DNA of 64,000 bases. Source: an uncultured Coriobacteriaceae bacterium. Its GTDB lineage: Bacteria; Actinomycetota; Coriobacteriia; Coriobacteriales; Eggerthellaceae. The notes under the pieces are model-generated. The model did not search any database and was not told the DNA's origin. It was given only the letters and a program-made list of their open reading frames with translations. Position numbers and translations under genes: made by a program. The stretch spans positions 1-64,000 of the forward strand of contig CACXMZ010000004.1 in the NCBI GenBank assembly GCA_902768975.1. The letters run 5' to 3'. This document shows positions 57,804-64,000 of this stretch, one piece after another (position 1 is the stretch's first letter; each line of letters begins with the position of its first letter).

Positions 57804-59942
57804 TTAGATTTCTTCGAGACCCAAGCCCTTTAGATAGTTATACGTGCCGTCATAATACTCGGGTAGACGTGTGCTGTCTTCGGGGAAGCCGCTTAGGGTC
57901 TTGTTGGCGTTACCTTCTGGTATACAAATGACCATCCCCATGCGTGCCCTTGTCAGCAATACCCTGTAAGCGTTAAGCATATATTTCAACTGCTCTTGCT
58001 TATTTTCGGTATCGCCTATTACTTCTTTCCATTCTGTCTTGCCGTTGAATTTATAGAAGCACCACCTGCCGTTTTTATAGCGCATATCGGCGTCCCAAAG
58101 CAGACACGTGTAATCCAGTTCGAGACCTTGTACCTGGATTTCCGTTGCTGCATCTTCTAGATAATTCGATGATCTTGTGTCTATCTTATCCTCAAGGAAC
58201 CAGTGAACTGCATTGTCGTCGCCAGCTGGTAAAACATGTATACCCAAGGGCTTGTAGCGGGCCGCTTCCTTTGTGATAAGGACACCAGTTCTTTCAGTAC
58301 CTCGGACTTTTTCATGTAGCCAAGTTTTTGCCTTTTCCATATCTCTGGTTAGAACAATGGGGTACTTTTCTTTTATTTCTTCGTAAATCAGAGGGGCTTG
58401 CTCGTCCATTTCTAGGAGTGCATGAACAAAGGCCGAAAGTTTTTCTGCCCTGAATGAACGCAAAGAAACACCTAAATGTAAGTTTTCAGCATACGTGACA
58501 TTTTTATTGTCTTTAAGGAGTTCGTTCACCATGCCTTCAGCGTACTCAGGCTCAACAAGTTGCGGGGAGATATATACCTTCCAGTGAGTAAATGTTTCAT
58601 TGAGCGACTTAATCCACTCTGTTATTCCAGCTTCGCCAGTGTGAATCTCCTGGCCTCCGCCAACAAGACAAATAATGGTTGCCCAGTCTTCGCGCTGGTC
58701 GAGAGACCATATTAAGAAAGAAGCCTCAGACATGGGGAAGTTGGGCACCTTGAGTTTATTGCCGTAGGTCCCACCTCTTTTTAGGTAGTCGGCGAGCCTC
58801 TTGTGTGTCCACGACCGCTGGGCTTCATCGAAAATGGCAACATGTTCAACTTCGCCATAGCCAGCAGCCTGTAGTTTGACGGCCTTTTCTGGATCGATTT
58901 CAAGAACGCCGTTTTCAACAGGATTCTTTATTTTGGCAAGCATGTTATCTCGATAGCGATGGATGATTTGGATAAATTTACCCACTTCACGCTTGGTGTC
59001 CGTCTTTTTCTTCTTTTCGCCTCGCGCCTTACATTTTTCGTAATTGTCCCGAGCGAGTGCTTCAGTTAACACCGCTACCAAGGGTCCATTGCCAGAAAGA
59101 TACACGGCCCCTTCGTCTTCAACAGGCGTGTCGGAGCCCTGGAATGTTTGTTTTACTGCGACGTCGAGCCCGACCAATGTTTTCCCAGCGCCAGGCACGC
59201 CCGTTACGAAGCAAATACTTTTTTCTCCGCGCTCTTTGCTCTTCTGAATAACGTCCAAGATATATGCGATGGTGGCATCGGTCGAGACTTTGTCGGCTTC
59301 ATGTCTTGTGATGTCTTCTACCGAATGACTCTCGTAGAGCGTACGAGCTGCTTCGATGATTGTAGGTGTTGGTGCATAGGGGCTTATAGTCCAGCTTGGA
59401 TTAACCGGTGTTTCATTTGGGAACAGTATAAGCACTTCATTGATTATGGCTTGAAGACCGTTTTCTCCAGTTACAAGAGGGTTTACCACTCTGTCATCGT
59501 AGACAGAAGGCTGAACAATCGTGGAAGCGTTTTTGTACTTTGTTGCTATCAGAATGGGAACAATCAACCTATCTTCGCTGAACTTGTGGAAGTTTTTAAG
59601 GTCCAAGGCGTAGTCAAGTACTTGGTCAATGTCATTCTCAAGAACACGCGTTTCGCCGACTTTGAATTCAAGACAAAAAACGATGCCCTGTAGTAGCAGT
59701 ACCACATCGATTCGTTTGCCGAGGCGCGGGATATCGTATTCGAAAATAATGCGACCATCGGATTCTTCCCACGGTGCTATAACGGTCTGCAGAATTTCAA
59801 TTTCTCTCATCCAGGCTTCTCTGGATGTAGTGAGTGCATCGCCGTGGTAGTTGTCGCAGAGCGCCCCAAAAATAGCGTCTTTATCCTTCTGGATGAAGGA
59901 GCTAAAACTACTATCGTATAAGCATCTGTTGTTTTCCTTCAT
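57804..59942 (-). CDS. PD-(D/E)XK nuclease-like plus DUF2075 (Schlafen-type) helicase protein
   Basis: 712 residues. The N-terminal ~200 residues contain 'RIDVVLLLQGIVFCLEFKVG', fitting an Asp...Glu-x-Lys nuclease core. The helicase has Walker A 'FVTGVPGAGKTLVGLD', a DExx-like 'HVAIFDEAQRSW' and C-terminal 'NAYRVLLTRARMGMVICIP' with 'EIQVQGLELDYTCLLWDADM', as in DUF2075 proteins. It probably acts on nucleic acid. It is clearly more AT-rich than its neighbours and follows a Fic gene in the same operon, which suggests horizontal transfer and perhaps a defence role, though this is not shown. Confidence 0.85.
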   Translation of the reverse strand: MKENNRCLYDSSFSSFIQKDKDAIFGALCDNYHGDALTTSREAWMREIEILQTVIAPWEESDGRIIFEYDIPRLGKRIDVVLLLQGIVFCLEFKVGETRVLENDIDQVLDYALDLKNFHKFSEDRLIVPILIATKYKNASTIVQPSVYDDRVVNPLVTGENGLQAIINEVLILFPNETPVNPSWTISPYAPTPTIIEAARTLYESHSVEDITRHEADKVSTDATIAYILDVIQKSKERGEKSICFVTGVPGAGKTLVGLDVAVKQTFQGSDTPVEDEGAVYLSGNGPLVAVLTEALARDNYEKCKARGEKKKKTDTKREVGKFIQIIHRYRDNMLAKIKNPVENGVLEIDPEKAVKLQAAGYGEVEHVAIFDEAQRSWTHKRLADYLKRGGTYGNKLKVPNFPMSEASFLIWSLDQREDWATIICLVGGGQEIHTGEAGITEWIKSLNETFTHWKVYISPQLVEPEYAEGMVNELLKDNKNVTYAENLHLGVSLRSFRAEKLSAFVHALLEMDEQAPLIYEEIKEKYPIVLTRDMEKAKTWLHEKVRGTERTGVLITKEAARYKPLGIHVLPAGDDNAVHWFLEDKIDTRSSNYLEDAATEIQVQGLELDYTCLLWDADMRYKNGRWCFYKFNGKTEWKEVIGDTENKQEQLKYMLNAYRVLLTRARMGMVICIPEGNANKTLSGFPEDSTRLPEYYDGTYNYLKGLGLEEI

Positions 59943-59963
59943 GAGTGCAATACCTTTAGCGCT

Positions 59964-60737
59964 TCATTGTTTCTCTCGCCCTGCCTGCAGGGAATTACTA
60001 GTCAATAACAATCCATCTGCCAGGTTTGTACAGAAGAATTTCGCGAATGGAAATGGATCGTCGGCGTCTTGGAAGGCCCTGAGCGACATAATGTATCGAC
60101 TGCGCGATTCTGCCTGGATATTAATTGGTTCATAACCCGCGCTCATGAGAAGGAAATTACTCATAAGCCTTCCCGTGCGGCCGTTGGCGTTAATAAATGG
60201 ATGAATGCTTTCGAACTCTAGGTGGAACAGCGCCGACGTTATAACAGGGTGAACCTTTGACCGCTGGCAAGAGGACACAATTTCCGCCATGCGCTCCGCG
60301 ATATAAGCAACAGGGGTGGGCTGGAAATTTGTGCCTGTAATTTCAACTTCGACCGTACGATACGTACCTCGTGTGCTGGGGTCTTTTGCTTCGGCAAAAG
60401 CAAGTTCATGCGCTCGCTTGATTAAGGCTTCGCTGAATTCCTCGTCTTCCGCAATTGCTTTATTCAGGAATCGGAGAGCCGCAAAACCACCTTCTGCCTG
60501 CTGGATGTCTTCAGCGGGGCCTTCGACTTGCGCTCCTTCGTAGAGTAGGGCAGTGTCGCCAAGCGAAAGGGTGCTTCCTTCGATATTGTTAGAGTTGTAG
60601 GTTGACTCGATTGCCCATGATTCCATAATTCGCTCGTAGGCGTCGGGGTGGGCATTCTTTATGCCATCGATGCGCTCCTGCATGGTGTCGATGTGCTGCA
60701 GCAGCGGATTAAGTTCTTTTAGCTGGTCAAAGCTCAT
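59964..60737 (-). CDS. Fic-domain protein (AMPylase family) with N-terminal inhibitory motif
   Basis: 257 residues. The active site 'ESIHPFINANGRTGRLMSNF' matches HPFx(D/E)GNGRxxR, except that Asn replaces the usual acidic residue and Ala the Gly before Asn-Gly-Arg. An (S/T)xxxE(G/N) motif, 'SNNIEGSTLS' near residue 54, is the N-terminal inhibitory helix of class II Fic proteins. Fic enzymes transfer AMP or other groups to protein targets. The start is ATG 60737, five bases after GGAGG. The nuclease-helicase gene follows after 21 bases; both are AT-rich compared with the rest. Confidence 0.88.
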   Translation of the reverse strand: MSFDQLKELNPLLQHIDTMQERIDGIKNAHPDAYERIMESWAIESTYNSNNIEGSTLSLGDTALLYEGAQVEGPAEDIQQAEGGFAALRFLNKAIAEDEEFSEALIKRAHELAFAEAKDPSTRGTYRTVEVEITGTNFQPTPVAYIAERMAEIVSSCQRSKVHPVITSALFHLEFESIHPFINANGRTGRLMSNFLLMSAGYEPINIQAESRSRYIMSLRAFQDADDPFPFAKFFCTNLADGLLLTSNSLQAGREKQ

Positions 60738-60743
60738 CTTCAC

Positions 60744-61045
60744 CTCCGGGTCTTACTATGACTAGTGCTTGTGCATGAATTGCATGACCATATTGTACCC
60801 GCTTAGTAACCCGAAACTCCGCAACATATGTTTTGCCATAGCAGTTTTTGGCGCGTTGAACGTAATCCTAGCAAAATACTAGGTATTCGCGGGCGATTTC
60901 ATACCGTTTGCCAGAGTTAGTGACAAAGTCGCAGATAATCAGCCGTTTTCTACTTACTATGGGCAGCGCAAACTCGGCAATGTAAGCACCGCATGTGTAT
61001 TGGCAGCTTGCAAATGCCAGCACATGCCCCATGAAAGGAACTGCA
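60744..61045. other. Intergenic region before the CC-motif gene
   Basis: About 300 bases without a convincing ORF. It contains TGCATGA twice (60770-60786), a TACAAT on the minus strand near 60797 that may be the fic promoter, and a CCTAG-caaaata-CTAGG hairpin (60868-60884). AAAGGAA at 61034 serves the next gene. Nothing else is recognised. Confidence 0.4.
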
Positions 61046-61360
61046 ATGAAGATTGAGTACAGCGAAGACCTGCGTAGCTATATGGAAAAGAAGGGTCGCA
61101 ACAACGTGCTGCTGCACACCATTTCGCCTGCGGGTTGCTGCGGTGGTGCGCCGGAACTGATTATCGACCTTATTAAGAGCGACGAAGTGGAAGACGCAGC
61201 TGCCAAGCCGGGGCGCCGCACGTTTGAAGGCGAACTTGGCACGGTCATTATGGAAAACACGCTCATTCCCCTGGAAGAGGATGCCACCATTTCGCTGGGT
61301 CTGAAGCGCTTTATCGGCCTGACCGACATTACCGCCACTGGTCTGCGCCAGCTCGCATAA
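61046..61360 (+). CDS. Small CC-motif protein, HesB/IscA-like (CC/Se family candidate)
   Basis: 104 residues. 'MKIEYSEDLRSYMEKKGRNN' and 'SPAGCCGGAPELIIDL' recall the small family of anaerobe proteins with a CC or Cys-selenocysteine motif related to Fe-S scaffold folds; the vicinal cysteines are at about 31-32. No further cysteines, so it cannot bind a cluster alone in the usual A-type way. Function unknown, perhaps redox or sulfur transfer. Shine-Dalgarno AAAGGAAC, ATG start, terminator at 61406. Confidence 0.65.
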   Translation: MKIEYSEDLRSYMEKKGRNNVLLHTISPAGCCGGAPELIIDLIKSDEVEDAAAKPGRRTFEGELGTVIMENTLIPLEEDATISLGLKRFIGLTDITATGLRQLA

Positions 61361-61405
61361 AGGCCTTTGTTTCGCACGAAGCAACAGGAAAGAGAAGCCC
61401 CCTAA

Positions 61406-61440
61406 AAAGCCGCCGAGGAACTGCCCGGCGGCTTTCGTTT
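61406..61440 (+). terminator. Intrinsic terminator after the CC-motif gene
   Basis: AAAGCCGCCG (from 61406) pairs with CGGCGGCTTT (ending about 61435), followed by CGTTT. Strong GC stem. Confidence 0.82.
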
Positions 61441-61445
61441 GCTGT

Positions 61446-61458
61446 TACACTTTTACCC
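61446..61458 (+). promoter_or_regulatory. Leaderless-type -10 box of the GNAT gene
   Basis: TACACT (61446-61451), seven bases, ATG 61459. No Shine-Dalgarno. Confidence 0.4.
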
Positions 61459-61959
61459 ATGAATATTCGGCGGCCAACATACGACGATCTTCCCGAAATC
61501 CTGCGGGTGTACGCCGCGGCGCGCCAGACCATGCGCGAAAACGGCAATCCAACGCAGTGGCGGGACTACTGGCCGCCCGAAGACGTGGTGCGTGAAGACA
61601 TAGAAACAGGGCTCAACTACGTTATTGAAGACGAAACGGGTATTCACGGGGTGTTCGTTATGCTCATGGAGTCCGACCCCATGTACGACGTTATTGTGGA
61701 TGGCGCCTGGCCAAACGACTACCCCTATGCCACAATCCATCGCATTGCAAGCGACGGGCAGATGCGCGGTATTTTTAGCGCGGCAGTGCAGTTCGTGCGC
61801 GAGCAAGCAACGCAGGCGGGCATACATGAAATGCGCGTGGACACGCACGCCAATAACAGCATTATGTTGCACAGCATTGAAAAGGCTGGCTTTGTGCGCT
61901 GTGGCACCGTCTTCAACTTCGACGACACCCCGCGCACCGCCTTCCAACTTTCCTGGTAG
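61459..61959 (+). CDS. GNAT-family N-acetyltransferase
   Basis: 166 residues: 'IRRPTYDDLPEILRVYAAAR' at the N terminus, a central β-sheet ('IHGVFVMLM'), 'YATIHRIASDGQMRGIFSAA' for the acetyl-CoA loop and 'MRVDTHANNSIMLHSIEKAG' typical of GNAT enzymes. The substrate cannot be told; small-molecule or peptide amines are usual. The start has no Shine-Dalgarno and a -10 box seven bases upstream. It converges on yjbQ. Confidence 0.85.
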   Translation: MNIRRPTYDDLPEILRVYAAARQTMRENGNPTQWRDYWPPEDVVREDIETGLNYVIEDETGIHGVFVMLMESDPMYDVIVDGAWPNDYPYATIHRIASDGQMRGIFSAAVQFVREQATQAGIHEMRVDTHANNSIMLHSIEKAGFVRCGTVFNFDDTPRTAFQLSW

Positions 61960-61988
61960 GGCAGCCGCACAAGTTTCCTGCCACCCGC

Positions 61989-62381
61989 TTATGAACCAAT
62001 AACCTGCACGTAGAATTTGCGTGTGCGTGGGCCGTCGAACTCGCAGAAATAAATGCCCTGCCAGGTACCCAACACCAGCTTGCCGCCGCTTATGGGGATA
62101 AGCTCCGAAGTGCCCACGACGCTCGACTTCATATGTGCGTGGCTGTTGCCTTCCGCGTGCAGGAATTCCTCGCGGTTGGGGAAGGTGTCCGAAAGCGCCA
62201 TCTTCAGGTCGTGTAATACGTCGGGGTCGGCATTTTCGTTGATGGTAATGGCGGCCGTGGTGTGGGGGCAATACACGCAGCACAGGCCTTCTTCCACGCC
62301 CGCCGCCGCAACTGCTTCGCGCACCTGCGCCGTGATATTTACAAATTCAAAAGATTTGGTCTGTAATTCAAAGGTCTTCAT
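61989..62381 (-). CDS. YjbQ/UPF0047 family protein
   Basis: 130 residues. 'GLCCVYCPHTTAAITINENA' with the conserved His-Thr-Thr-Ala, 'EGNSHAHMKSSVVGTSELIP' with His residues, and 'LGTWQGIYFCEFDGPRTRKF' are the family hallmarks. Some members show weak thiamine phosphate synthase activity; the in vivo role is unclear. The start is ATG 62381 with GGAGG eight bases upstream; seven more in-frame residues upstream are excluded. Confidence 0.9.
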   Translation of the reverse strand: MKTFELQTKSFEFVNITAQVREAVAAAGVEEGLCCVYCPHTTAAITINENADPDVLHDLKMALSDTFPNREEFLHAEGNSHAHMKSSVVGTSELIPISGGKLVLGTWQGIYFCEFDGPRTRKFYVQVIGS

Positions 62382-62478
62382 TTTTAACCTCCAATTCTGC
62401 ATTTTATTATCCCACTTTTACCATTAAAACAGGCGTTTCTCCTGGTATTATGGAAAAAATGAAACGAAGGGGGTTGCC

Positions 62479-63369
62479 ATGGTGCAACAGAACGAAACAA
62501 GCAAAACGGCTAACGCAGCTACTGCGGTTGAAGCATCTTCTGTTGCCACGCCACCCATCGACGCCACCGAAGTGGTCGTTCCGCCCGACCTTCTGGCGGA
62601 AATCGACATCGACGCCATTACGCAAAACCTCGCAGGCCTTGAAGGCAAGGTGGACCCAAAGGCCAAGACGGCTGCTGTTATCTTGGCTGGTGGTTCAGGC
62701 GAACGCTTCGGGCGCGACGGTGGCAAGCAACTCGTTGAAATTGCGGGCAAGCCCATGCTCACCTGGGCGGCGGAAGCCTTCGACGCGGTGGGCGACATTG
62801 GCTTAATCGTGGTGGTGTGCCCCGAAGAACGCATGGACGAATACCTGGCTACGGCCATAGACCCGTTCCCCTTTGTAACGCCCGTTACTATGGCGCCTGC
62901 GGGTAGTATCCGTCAGGAAAGTGCCTTTTCAGGCCTGGAATTTGTGCCGGAAACGTTTGAATTCGTGGTGGTGCACGACGGCGCGCGCCCCTTGGTGCGC
63001 CCCGCGCTTATCGAACATACCATCAATACGCTTAAGGGCAATATCGACGCCGACGGTGCCGTGGTGGCGCACCCGTCTATCGACACGCTGAAGGTGGTTG
63101 AAGACGGCGTTATCGTGGGTACACCCGACCGCACGGTGTTCTGGAATGCGCAAACGCCGCAGGTGTTCCGCGCAGGTATTCTGCGCCGTGCCCATGCCAG
63201 TGCTTTGTCCGACGGTTTCGTGGGTACCGACGACTCTTCGCTTATTGAACGCTTGGGCGGGCGCGTGCTGGTAGTGGAAGGCAAGCGCGACAACATCAAG
63301 CTTACTGTGCCGGAAGACTACTTGATGCTCGCTGCGGTTGTGCGCCGCGTGATGAAAGAAGAACAATAA
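62479..63369 (+). CDS. ispD: 2-C-methyl-D-erythritol 4-phosphate cytidylyltransferase
   Basis: 296 residues. A ~62-residue acidic N-terminal extension precedes the nucleotidyltransferase core: '[20 protein letters not shown]', '[20 protein letters not shown]', '[20 protein letters not shown]' and '[16 protein letters not shown]'. It joins CTP and MEP. It overlaps ispF by one base (TAATG). With dxr and ispG it shows that the MEP pathway is complete or nearly so. The extension is not needed for catalysis in relatives. Confidence 0.94.
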   Translation: MVQQNETSKTANAATAVEASSVATPPIDATEVVVPPDLLAEIDIDAITQNLAGLEGKVDPKAKTAAVILAGGSGERFGRDGGKQLVEIAGKPMLTWAAEAFDAVGDIGLIVVVCPEERMDEYLATAIDPFPFVTPVTMAPAGSIRQESAFSGLEFVPETFEFVVVHDGARPLVRPALIEHTINTLKGNIDADGAVVAHPSIDTLKVVEDGVIVGTPDRTVFWNAQTPQVFRAGILRRAHASALSDGFVGTDDSSLIERLGGRVLVVEGKRDNIKLTVPEDYLMLAAVVRRVMKEEQ

Positions 63370-63863
63370 TGGCTGGTATTCAAGGTTTGCGCATAGGGCT
63401 TGGCTTCGACGTGCACGCGTTGGTTGAAGGCCGCGCGCTTATTATTGGTGGGGTGGAAATCCCTTACGAAAAGGGCTTGCTGGGTCATTCCGATGCGGAC
63501 GTGCTAGCCCATGCCGTGGCCGATGCCGTGCTGGGCGCCGCGCGTGCGGGCGACATTGGCAAGCTGTTCCCCGACACCGACCCTACCTTTAAGGACGCCA
63601 ATTCAATGAAGCTGTTGGCGGCTGCGGCTACCCATGTGCGCGACTTAGGTTTTGAAATCCTCGACATAGACAGCGTAGTAATGGCCCAGGCTCCGAAGCT
63701 GACGCCACATCGCGAAGCCATGCGCACGAACTTGGCGCAGGCCCTAGGCATTCCTGCGGCAAACGTGGGGGTTAAGGCCACGACAACTGAGCATCTGGGT
63801 TTTGAAGGGCGCGGCGAAGGCATTTCCGCGCAGGCCATTGCCCTGTTGACGACGAAAGATTAA
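63369..63863 (+). CDS. ispF: 2-C-methyl-D-erythritol 2,4-cyclodiphosphate synthase
   Basis: 164 residues, standard length. '[20 protein letters not shown]' carries the zinc-binding Asp and His, '[20 protein letters not shown]' the third ligand, and '[20 protein letters not shown]' the CMP site. It cyclises the CDP-ME phosphate to MEcPP, the substrate chain leading to IspG. Translationally coupled to ispD. cysS begins 81 bases later, an order (ispD-ispF-cysS) common in Gram-positives. Confidence 0.96.
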   Translation: MAGIQGLRIGLGFDVHALVEGRALIIGGVEIPYEKGLLGHSDADVLAHAVADAVLGAARAGDIGKLFPDTDPTFKDANSMKLLAAAATHVRDLGFEILDIDSVVMAQAPKLTPHREAMRTNLAQALGIPAANVGVKATTTEHLGFEGRGEGISAQAIALLTTKD

Positions 63864-63943
63864 GCAGGGCTTGAAACACTCGGCACTGCGAGGGAATATT
63901 TGAAAAGACCGAAAGCATTTAGAAGACCAGGAAAGACAAAACG

Positions 63944-64000
63944 ATGATCCGAATTTACAACACGCGCACGCGCACCAAGGAAGATTTCGAGTCCAAAGAA
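63944..64000 (+). CDS. cysS: Cysteinyl-tRNA synthetase, 5' end only
   Basis: The first 19 codons read 'MIRIYNTRTRTKEDFESKE', which matches the start of CysRS (usually M-x-x-Y-N-T-x-T-x-x-K-E-x-F). ATG 63944 has AGGAAAG upstream. The rest is beyond the window. The position behind ispD-ispF supports the call. Confidence 0.8.
   Translation, partial: MIRIYNTRTRTKEDFESKE

Overview
The window looks like chromosomal DNA of a strictly anaerobic, moderately high-GC actinobacterium of the class Coriobacteriia, most probably Eggerthellaceae. The reasons are a FixC/FixX electron-transfer pair beside the ribosomal alpha operon, actinobacterial protein sequences in housekeeping genes, a strong preference for GAA/AAG codons, and an MEP isoprenoid pathway. 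The genus cannot be fixed from sequence alone. No tRNA, rRNA, CRISPR array or transposase gene was seen.

Layout. 1-1124: 3' end of fixC and fixX. 1204-4838: infA-rpmJ-rpsM-rpsK-rpsD-rpoA-rplQ with a promoter and a terminator. 4883-9466: ecfT, an XRE regulator, alr-udg and a Zn-dependent phospholipase C-like protein. 9604-21990: lysC-asd, ppk1, pntAB, a CapA lipoprotein, a two-domain PPK2 enzyme and a class B sortase. 22013-26896: purM-purN, an XdhC-like gene, a standalone IMP cyclohydrolase and hisS. 26976-35099: an apparent peptide-natural-product (RiPP) operon with a small acidic candidate precursor, ECF sigma factor, short HlyD-like protein, C39-peptidase ABC exporter, partner ABC exporter, STAS protein, IPP isomerase and a radical-SAM/SPASM enzyme. 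35113-40843: VanX, three membrane or unknown proteins, aspS, acpP and a zinc-ribbon protein. 41004-49373: a 2081-residue surface protein and an HtrA protease. 49638-56832: pyrH-frr-uppS-cdsA-dxr-rseP-ispG. 56829-62381: small enzymes plus an AT-richer Fic/nuclease-helicase pair. 62479-64000: ispD-ispF and the start of cysS.

Two features stand out. First, the 26976-35099 operon has the parts expected for making, modifying, cleaving and exporting a peptide. Its proposed precursor ends in an LxxxAG site followed by an 11-residue core. Second, the intergenic DNA carries two families of long, nested inverted repeats whose stems differ between copies while staying base-paired (compensatory changes). 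Family 1 occurs twice, both times between convergent genes (8096-8484 and 17616-18074). Family 2 occurs at 49381, 50934 and 54393 (the last inverted). A further copy lies in frame inside dxr, where it adds about 54 residues between the NKES and DSEH motifs, and a 3' remnant lies before ispG. These look like mobile or structurally selected palindromic elements.

Other oddities are an RseP-type protease that seems to lack a PDZ domain but carries a winged-helix-like insertion, several genes with a -10 box 5-7 bases before the start codon (likely leaderless mRNAs), a mosaic surface protein with a degenerate sorting signal, and a minisatellite inside an mmcQ/yjbR-family gene. All functional calls rest on reading motifs and gene order. 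No database search was run.
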